A stretch of DNA of 64,000 nt from Multifurca ochricompacta. Its lineage: Eukaryota; Basidiomycota; Agaricomycetes; Russulales; Russulaceae. The position numbers were made by a program, and so were the translations under genes. Shown here in pieces: positions 56,561 to 64,000 of the stretch; positions within the stretch are counted from its first letter, which is position 1; each line of letters starts with the position of its first letter. Under the pieces are notes generated by a model that was not told where the DNA came from, searched no databases, and saw only the letters and a list, made by a program, of their open reading frames with translations. The stretch covers positions 49,072-113,071 of the forward strand of contig WTXG01000123.1 of NCBI GenBank assembly GCA_022496185.1. The letters are read 5' to 3'.

Positions 56561-59500
56561 GCTCCACCCCATCGGCCTGGGCATGAGCACTCCATGTTAC
56601 CTCTGTGTATACTAGTCGATTCAAATCATTGAAAATACCAGTTCATTTTGAGACTACACAGAGGATGGCCAACTGAGACATTTTAGTGGACTCTGGAGCC
56701 ACAGACAACTTTATTAGTCTGCGACTAATTAAAGTATTAGGCCTGGGGATGATGACTCTTCCTCAGGAAAAGAATATCTGGAATATTGACGGGACAGCCA
56801 ACCGCACCAGAAAAATTATGCATTATACTGACCTGAATGTTCAAGTGGGAGAAACAGTGAAGGTCATCCATTTCTTGATTACCAACTTAGGAGATGAGGA
56901 CCTCATCTTGGGATATCCATGGCTCACCGCATTTGAACCAAAAATCAACTGGGCTGATGCGACAATGGACAAAGATTCATACCCAACCATCATTACATCG
57001 ATAGGCTATGATTATGCCATCAGACATCTGACAGTAAAGACCACAAGTACTGACAAAGAAGACCCAGGTTGCTGTTATGTCACCAAAGCATCAGAGTTGG
57101 CCCAGAAGGCAACACAAGGGCAGGCAGAGAAGACCTATAGTGACATAGTGCCAAGCACCTATCACCAGCATTGGAAGGTATTCTCCAAGGAAGAGTCACA
57201 ATGTTTCCCACCTTCCTGACCATGGGACCATGCTATCGATCTGCTCCCTGATACACCAGCAGTGATAGATTGCAAAATTTATCCATTATCCCAATCTGAA
57301 CAAGTCGCATTGATGGAGTTCCTCAAGGAACATTTGGCAAAAGGATACATTTGCCCATCCAAGTCACAGTATGCCTCGCCCTTCTTCTTCATCAAAAAGA
57401 AGGACGGCAAACTACGACCAGTTCAGGACTATTGACGGATCAATGCCCATACCGTAAAGAATGCCTACCCCCTGCCACTCATCTCTGAGCTCATCAACAC
57501 CATGAGGGACAAGTCCCTCTTCTCAAAGATGGACGTGCGATGGGGTTACAACAATGTCAGGATCAAAGAAGGTGATCAGTGCAAAGCAGCATTTAAGACA
57601 AACCAAGGGCTGTTCAAACCAAACGTCATGTTCTTTGGTCTCACAAATTCACTGGCAATGTTCCAGTCCATGATGAATCATATCTTCCGTGATCTTATCC
57701 TCACTGGGGAAGTGGTGGTCTACATGGATGACATTTTAGTAGCCACTCCAGACAACTTAGACCACCATCAAGAGCGAGTACATCAGGTGCTGGATATACT
57801 ACATGAGCATGACTTATATCTCAAGCCAGCCAAATGCTCCTTTGAACAACGGAGTGTTGAGTACCTAGGGGTCATCTTGGAAGGAGGACAAGTGCGCATG
57901 GATCCCATTAAAGTACAAGGGATCCGGGAATGGCCAGTACCAACCTGTGTCAAAGATGTCTGATCATTCATCGGATTTTGCAACTTCTATTGGCACTTTG
58001 TCAAGGGATTCTCAGGCATCGCATGACCATTGAATGATCTGTTAAAGAAGGATGTGCCATGGCATTGGAGTATAGCACAGCAGCAGGCATTCGAGCAGAT
58101 CAGGGATCTCGTTGGCTCGGAACCAGTACTCATCCAGCCAGACCTAAGCCATCCCTTTGAATTAGAGGTGGATGCCTCTCATTTTGCAAATGGAGCAGTA
58201 CTATACCAAAGAGACGTTGCACAAGTACTTCACCCAGTGGCATATTACTCCGAAACCTTCTCATCAGCAGAGTGGAACTATGACATCTGGGACCAAGAAC
58301 TCCTAGCCATAGTCAAGGCACTTCGACACTGGCGACCTTACCTGGTGGGAACTCCCCATAAAACCGTCATTCACACCAACCACTCCAACCTATTGTATTG
58401 GAAGGAACCCCATAAAATCAGTTGACACGTGGCACGAGAAGTCCTGGAGTTAGAAGAATACAACTTCACCCTGAAACACATTGCTGGAAGCCAGAATGCT
58501 AGAGTGGATGCACTGTCACACAGGCCAGATATGCATATGGGAGAGGATGACAATAACAACATCACTGTTCTCCTGGAGGAAGTGTTTGCAAAGACTGCCA
58601 TAGTCAGCCTCCATGATATGGACTTATGGGCACAAGTTTCACAAAACATGAACCAGGAATTATGCTGCTCATGGGCTGACGCACACAATCTGAAAGAAGT
58701 TGACGGCCTTTGGTGGAAGGATGGAGACTGGCTTGTTGTCACTGGTGGCAACAACATTAAGAGGGGGGTGATCCATTTTCACCACGATCTCCCCTCTGCT
58801 GGCCACCCTGGCATCACCAATACCTACGCCCTTGCCAAGAGAGACTATTGGTGGCCCAACATGAAACAGGATGTTGCAAACTACGTACAAGGATGTGCAG
58901 CATGTCAAGCAAACAAAGTGAATACACACCCAAGCATCCCACCAATATATCCCATTACTCCCACATCGACAACCCCCTTCCAGACCATTGCCATGGACTT
59001 CATCGTCAAGCTACCCAAGTCACAAGGCTTTGACACCATTCTCACAATCACTGATCATGACTGCTCCAAAGCGGCCCTGTTCATACCATGCAATGAAACT
59101 ATCACGGCTGAAGGAGTGGCAAAACTATACCTAAATCATGTATATCACCACTACAGACTCCCTAAAAAAATCATATCCGACAGGGATACTCAGTTCACAT
59201 CGACATTTGCCAAAGCCCTGTGCAAGACACTGGACATCACACAGAATATCTCCACAGCTTATCACCCACAGACAGATAGACAGTCCGAGTGAACAAACCA
59301 ATGGTTGGAACAGTACCTTCAGTTTTGGTGTAATGAGTGACAAAACAACTAGGCAGAATGGCTATCAACCACGGAGTTTGTGCACAACTCTTGGCCCAAT
59401 GGAACAACAAAAGCTACCCCCTTTTCCCTTATCATGGGCTGGACCCTGTGCACCATGTGGACAGATAAGCCCACTAACGTCCCTTCAGTCAACCAACAAA

Positions 59501-60036
59501 TGCACCAATGGGAAGACCTGTGACAATCGGCCAATGAAAACCTGGCCAAGGCACAGCAAGCTCTTGCTGTGCAGCCAAGCACGTTCACACCTTATCAGCT
59601 AAATGATTGGGTCTGGCTCAAAGGAAGAAACATTCACATGTCACACCCTTCAGCCAAACTGGCACCCCGATGCCACGGACCCTTTCAGATCAAAAGGAAG
59701 CTGTCAGATGTGTCTTATGAATTGCAATTGCTGCTGAAATGGAAGATCCATCCCATCTTCCATGCCAAGCTTCTAACCCCATATAGGGAGACTTCCATTC
59801 ATGGGGAAAACTTCCCAAGACCTCCACCTGACCTTATCGATGGAAAAGAAGAGTGGGAAGTGGAGCACGTTCTAGACTCAAAGCGAAAAGGCTGAGGGCA
59901 CAAGCTCCATTACTTAGTTAAGTGGAAGGGATTCCCAGACTCCGACAATTTGTGGGAACTGACCAGGAATATCTTTGCCCTGGTCCTTATCTCGGAGTTC
60001 CACACCCGACATCCAGAAGCACCTAAGGACAGTTAA
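56560..60036 (+). pseudogene. E6 pol (many stops)
   Basis: Retropepsin [25 protein letters not shown], RNase H VDASHFANGAVL, integrase zinc region HHDLPSAGHPGI with CAACQ, core motifs partly changed (ISDRDTQFTS), and chromodomain (EEWEVEHVLDSK) up to TAA 60034-60036. TGA replaces Arg at 56674, 57217, 57433, 57961, 58024, 58423, 59290, 59338, 59521 and 59893; TAG near 59350 replaces Trp. No single-base deletion was needed to follow the frame over most of its length. Confidence 0.9.
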
Positions 60037-60942
60037 AAGGAGCAGCCTCAGACCCTATTGAACCCCCAGTACATGCTTCCCCAGCAATGTCCTACCACCA
60101 CTCAATCAATTATGTCCTTCATCACTGCCAATGCCACCGTCAACACTTTTACCTCCTCTGTCATAGTTGTCGAGAATTTCCCTGCTGCTCATCCCTCTAC
60201 CCGTCCTTCTTCTCCCATCAATTATGAAGCCGCTGAGGTGCGCACCAAGAATCAATCCCCTAACCCAAACAACAACTTTGAGCACCATGAAGAGCCCCAC
60301 CCAAATGACCTCTTGGGTATGGAATTAGATGAAGAAGTCCCTGAGTTCCCGTTTTTCGCTAACAACCCTAACTCCTCAACCTACTTTCCTCTCGAAATCA
60401 CCATGGCTGATGGAACTGTCGCCATCACCAAATACATCTTCTATACCAATGGAGGAATGGATGTCGCAGGATGCATGAAGAAGAATGGCCCTGTTTACAG
60501 GGCTCCTGTTTATTTGGAGGAAAGGTATACTGGTCGCCTCCACCATACAATGAGTGACAAGCAGCTTGGGCACTTGGCTGCGGAGGATTCCTGAGCCTTT
60601 GCAATCAACGAGGTGCTAAATGATATGCGCCTTCCACATCTTAAGGCAGAAGTCATGAGACTGTGGAAGAACCTGACATTGTGCACCACACTCAACACAC
60701 AGTATCAAGAGCATGCAAAGCATATGATGAGGCTGACCAGTGGAATGTTCCAGGTGGAACAAGAGTTAGTGGAGATTCGGAAGAGGTTGGAGCGAGGAGA
60801 TGCATACCAAACTATTGCTGAGAGGTATGCCGACACTTATGCACGCCCTCTCCCGCCACGATCACTGGGAGCTGCACCAACGCTGCTGCCCAACCGATTC
60901 AAGATGCCACATATGCATGAGAATCCCCATGGCAAGACGTGT

Positions 60943-61533
60943 TGTGACACTTTCTTACTAGTATTTCGCGTTTTCTCTCTTTTTTGTCTTCTATGCCCTT
61001 TCTTTCACTGCATACTTTATCAGATCCACTTATCTGATGGCCATAGTCTGGACAAGGGACTCAACTCCCATGTCATCTGATTGATGATCTCATAGCTGAT
61101 GTCATAGACCTTGTGACCCTAGTATGATCTCATAGGTGATGTCATGACCATTGTGACTTGTTATGATATCATTTGTACAAGACTCTAGACTATGACTTCA
61201 TAGTAGCTACACTGTATTTAAAGACTGCAATAAATCTAAGGACAGACTAAGTCTGTTCTCCTTGTACCAATCAAAGGTCCTTAGGAAGTCCCTTCAGCCC
61301 TCTTCCAAGATGTGACTTGAGAGGGTTTGGCTCACCAGTAACTCCAGCAAAGGCTCTTGCCTTGCTATCTGAATACCCTGACTTCACATGCGACGTTCAG
61401 ACTCGTTGCCTTGATCCATACTGGCTGCGCGCTGTGATGTCTTGACCTGACTTGACACTTATATCTCTTGACTGTCTTGATTGATTCTGACCTGAACCCA
61501 AACCGACGCACGCCGAAGGACCTGTGTGCGACA
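60943..61533 (+). repeat. Solo LTR of family 3 in E6 ORF3
   Basis: 591 bp, close relative of 55140-55732, with CGTGT duplicated at 60938-60942 and 61534-61538. Confidence 0.92.
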
Positions 61534-61758
61534 CGTGTTGGCGATGTGATAGCAAGTATCATATCAGCTGGAATTGTCCTCTTAATCGCAAGTGGTGCCA
61601 CCATTGCTGCAGCAACATGCATTGGAGTAGATTCTGCATCTTTCGCCGAGTAGGTGTGGCCCTGACAATCATCAACCCATCAGGCTGGTGTGGCAAATGC
61701 TTACGCCACAACTTGGGGCACCAAGAGCTCGACTGCCCGATCCACAACTTGTGCCACC

Positions 61759-62361
61759 TGTTACGATCTACCCAGCGTACCCGACAGACGGCAAGATGTG
61801 GGGGACACACAAGCAGTGACAGTAGCTGTGCAGGGTCCACAAGGACATCGCCAGCTTAGTCATGATGTCCCACACCGAAGTCCAGAAGACAGATACGGCA
61901 TGAGGTACAGAAGCGGATCACATGACAGTAAGGTTTGATGCCTCATGTACAGAAGGACCCTGAACCTTAGTTGATGTGGGAAGACGGTGGCACTGGTTCT
62001 GATAGAAGGTTCCATAGTCACACGTCTAGAACCACAGGTGCCTAGATAGGCAGATAAGAACCCTGATGACTAAGCTAGTCCAGCATGTATATATACCCTA
62101 GCTAGTCTTGCTCAGATGGTTCCCCATCTTGAGCTTTTGTGTCAATCAGAAGTCTTGTGGACCCTTACCTCCTTCCTTGCATCTCACCACCCGAACTCAT
62201 CCCTTTGGTACTTGTCCTCTGTGACCTGTACACTGAGCTTGTGACTCTGGTGGACCTTGCGTCGGACTTATTGTCTTCCACATCGTTCCAAGATTGTCCC
62301 GACCTTGTCACTGTGACCTAGCTGCCTGCACTCGACTGCGTACGCCCCTCTGAGCGTAACA
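61759..62361. repeat. Solo LTR of a fourth family in E6 ORF3
   Basis: 603 bp from TGTTACGATCTACC to GAGCGTAACA with CCACC duplicated at 61754-61758 and 62362-62366. A TATATATA stretch lies near 62086. Orientation is not certain because the ends are nearly symmetrical. Confidence 0.9.
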
Positions 62362-62531
62362 CCACCAGTGTGGACAACACGGTCCATATGGATTCCTGCA
62401 TAACCACAGATGCCTGCAGGATTCGGACAAGGAAAATGACACCTTGGATGATCGTAATGTAGCTGACAATTATCTGGAGTTGGTACAAGATGATGATGGT
62501 ACAAGTCATTTCTAGCCAGGTCTGCTAGAAC

Positions 62532-62545
62532 CAGAAGGGGGGTGA
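62532..62545 (+). promoter_or_regulatory. E6 polypurine tract
   Basis: AGAAGGGGGGTGA, one base different from other family-1 copies, before the 3' LTR. Confidence 0.8.
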
Positions 62546-63727
62546 TGTTACAATCCCCACCAAGTGACCCCCTTTTCTTTACCCTCCCCAATGCCGACCC
62601 TACTTTACCACCCACACTACATTTCCTGATCACATCTCCATCCTGGGACCCATCACATGCCCTACTTCCATCCCCGTGACTCACTTTGGACTTGTTGACT
62701 CAATGTTTACCTATGTTGACCTCTTTATCTCATTATCCTCTTATCTTTTTATCATATGACTGGACACTTACTTAGTTCCCTATCAGAAGCCAGGTGTTAC
62801 GCCCGGTGCGGGATGTTCCACACGACTTGTGTGACAGCGCGGTTCGTAGGTTCAGATAAGAAACCAATAAGGCCTCTTGGAGATGAAGTGGGATGAGTCA
62901 AAGTCAAAGGGGCGCTCCCTAAGACGATGTTGAATGGAAAAGTACCCGAAGTACTTGAGACAACTGAGTCAGAGATCAAAGGGATGTCCAGAAGACAGGC
63001 ACCGATGTATTCAATAAGTCAAGTCTGAGGTCTACAGTGTAGCTACAGTGGACTTATATACGTAACTCGATGGGCGTCTATAAGATAAGGATACAGAGTC
63101 AGGTGGGCCCAAATATACGGAAGCGGACGGCGTAAAGTCGAGCTTCTGATAGGGTATTAAGTAAGTGTCCGGTCGTAAAGATAAGGCGATAATGAGATAA
63201 CAAGCCAAGCATAAGCAAACGTGCGTCAACAAGTACAAAGCGGGTCACGGGGATGGAAGTAAGGCATGTGATGGATCCCACGATGGAGATGTGATCGAGA
63301 AGTGAAGAGTGGGTGGCAGGGAGGGGTCGTCGTTGGGGAGTAGAAAGAAAATGGGGGCAGACGGTAGAGGTCGTAACACCAGGCTTTATGCCATTCGCTT
63401 TCATATATTTGGGCCCACCTGACTCCTTATCTCTTATCTACTAGATGCCCGTTCAATTACGTATATAAGTCCACTGTAACTACACTGTAGACTCCAGACT
63501 CGACTTATTGAATACATTGGTGCCTGTCTTCTGGACACTCCCTTGCATCTTTGACTCATCTGTCTCGGTGTTTCTGACATCTCTCCGCTCAACATTGTCT
63601 TAGGGAACAGCTCCTTTGACTTTGACTCATCCCATTTCACTCCAAGAGGTCTCATTGGCTTCTTATCTGATAATGAACGATATGCTGTCACACAAGTCAT
63701 GTAGAATGTCCTGCACTGGATGTAACA
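62546..63727 (+). repeat. E6 3' LTR, split by a solo LTR
   Basis: 62546-62794 and 63384-63727 together equal the 593-bp 5' LTR. The ends are TGTTACAATCC and GGATGTAACA. Confidence 0.93.
62795..63378 (-). repeat. Solo family-1 LTR inside the E6 3' LTR
   Basis: 584 bp, minus orientation, from TGTTACGCCCGG to GGTCGTAACA, with CCAGG duplicated at 62790-62794 and 63379-63383. Confidence 0.94.
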
Positions 63728-63732
63728 ACAGT

Positions 63733-64000
63733 TTGTGAAGAGACATGGTTGGGGATGATGGAATTGATGTGCTTTGTGGCCTGGACAGCATTGGCAACCT
63801 TTCCTGTGGTGATTTGTATCATGATAGCATGTTCAGAGGTAGCAGAGAGCTTGGACAGATGACCAGAATGAGGTGACTGATGGTTGGGAAGGAGGGTTCT
63901 GAGTGTCCTAGAGACTCTGGACTGGCTGAGGCTGAGTCTGGAGGCAATAGTGTCAGTGGAATGACCTTCAGAGGCCAGAGAGAGCATGTTTTCTTTCTGA
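63733..64000 (-). mobile_element. T2: continuation of the inverted Tc1-like arm
   Basis: Reverse complement of about 53244-53510, so it holds the transposase N-terminal region on the minus strand (63987 downward). It follows the ACAGT duplication of E6 and runs off the window end. Confidence 0.87.

Larger units (their letters stand above)
60073..62515 (+). pseudogene. E6 ORF3 (split by two solo LTRs, one stop)
   Basis: ATG 60073. It reads to 60942, then 61539-61758, then 62367-62515, skipping two solo LTRs. Conserved MADGTVAITKYIFYTNGGMD and helical region, modules CWRCDSKYHISWNC, CHHCCSNMHWSRFC, CGKCLRHNLGHQELDC and a fourth that spans the second insertion. TGA at 60592-60594 replaces Arg. 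TAG is at 62513-62515. Confidence 0.85.
53833..63727 (+). mobile_element. E6: Ty3/gypsy chromovirus (family 1) carrying four solo LTRs
   Basis: ACAGT is duplicated at 53828-53832 and 63728-63732. The 5' LTR is 53833-54425; the 3' LTR is 62546-62794 plus 63384-63727, both 593 bp once the insert is removed. Removing the four solo LTRs and their duplications leaves about 7.5 kb. The coding regions hold more than a dozen TGA stops at Arg codons, making this the most decayed family-1 copy in the window together with E3. Confidence 0.95.

Noticed and set aside
1..64000. CRISPR arrays, bacterial operons, tRNA or rRNA genes
   Set aside because: No spaced short repeats, no Shine-Dalgarno-led gene clusters and no RNA gene were recognised; introns and chromoviruses show a fungal nuclear genome.

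Overview
The window is fungal nuclear DNA, most likely from a mushroom-type basidiomycete (Agaricomycete). The host genes carry many 49-190 bp GT-AG introns, and the retroelements are Ty3/gypsy chromoviruses with C-terminal chromodomains. The species cannot be named from the sequence. About three quarters of the window is transposon; one compact island of six housekeeping genes lies at about 37.3-52.3 kb.

Left block (1-36.6 kb): a deeply nested stack of LTR retrotransposons, resolved here by matching 5-bp target duplications. E2 (976-8300, minus, ACATC) lies in E1 (255-15065, minus, TAAAG). E1 lies in the pol of E3 (1-254 and 15071-20433, plus). E3 lies in an older LTR remnant (20434-20597), next to a Tc1-like transposon (T1, minus: 20598-20637 and 35639-36327). 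On the other side T1 is split by E4 (20638-35638, plus, AGCCT), whose pol is split by E5 (23282-30765, plus, TGGAG). With nested DNA removed, E1, E4, E5 and E6 are each about 7.5 kb and E2 is 7.3 kb. Layout is LTR, self-primed PBS, gag, pol (PR-RT-RNaseH-IN-chromodomain), a third ORF in the env position, PPT, LTR. The third ORF of family 1 (E1, E3-E6) carries four zinc-binding Cys/His modules; that of E2 is unrelated.

Gene island (37.3-52.4 kb): a protein with two dihydroneopterin-aldolase-like domains; a trehalose-synthase-complex regulatory subunit (Tps3/Tsl1 type) with substituted active sites in both domains; mitochondrial ribosomal protein uS19m; a Cla4-type p21-activated kinase (PH-CRIB-kinase); on the minus strand a UBE2G1/Ubc7-type ubiquitin-conjugating enzyme; and EMC1 of the ER membrane protein complex. 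Exon structures were rebuilt from splice sites and reading frame. The genes are unrelated in pathway and look like an ordinary housekeeping neighbourhood.

Right block (52.9-64 kb): a second Tc1-like element (T2) that is a large inverted duplication, split by E6 (53833-63727, plus, ACAGT). E6 carries four solo LTR insertions, each with its own target duplication.

Two mutation patterns run across the window. Older elements have been inactivated largely by CGA to TGA changes and other CpG transitions. Separately, single-base deletions break otherwise clean reading frames both in the youngest elements and in three or more host genes, which suggests uncorrected assembly errors rather than pseudogenes.
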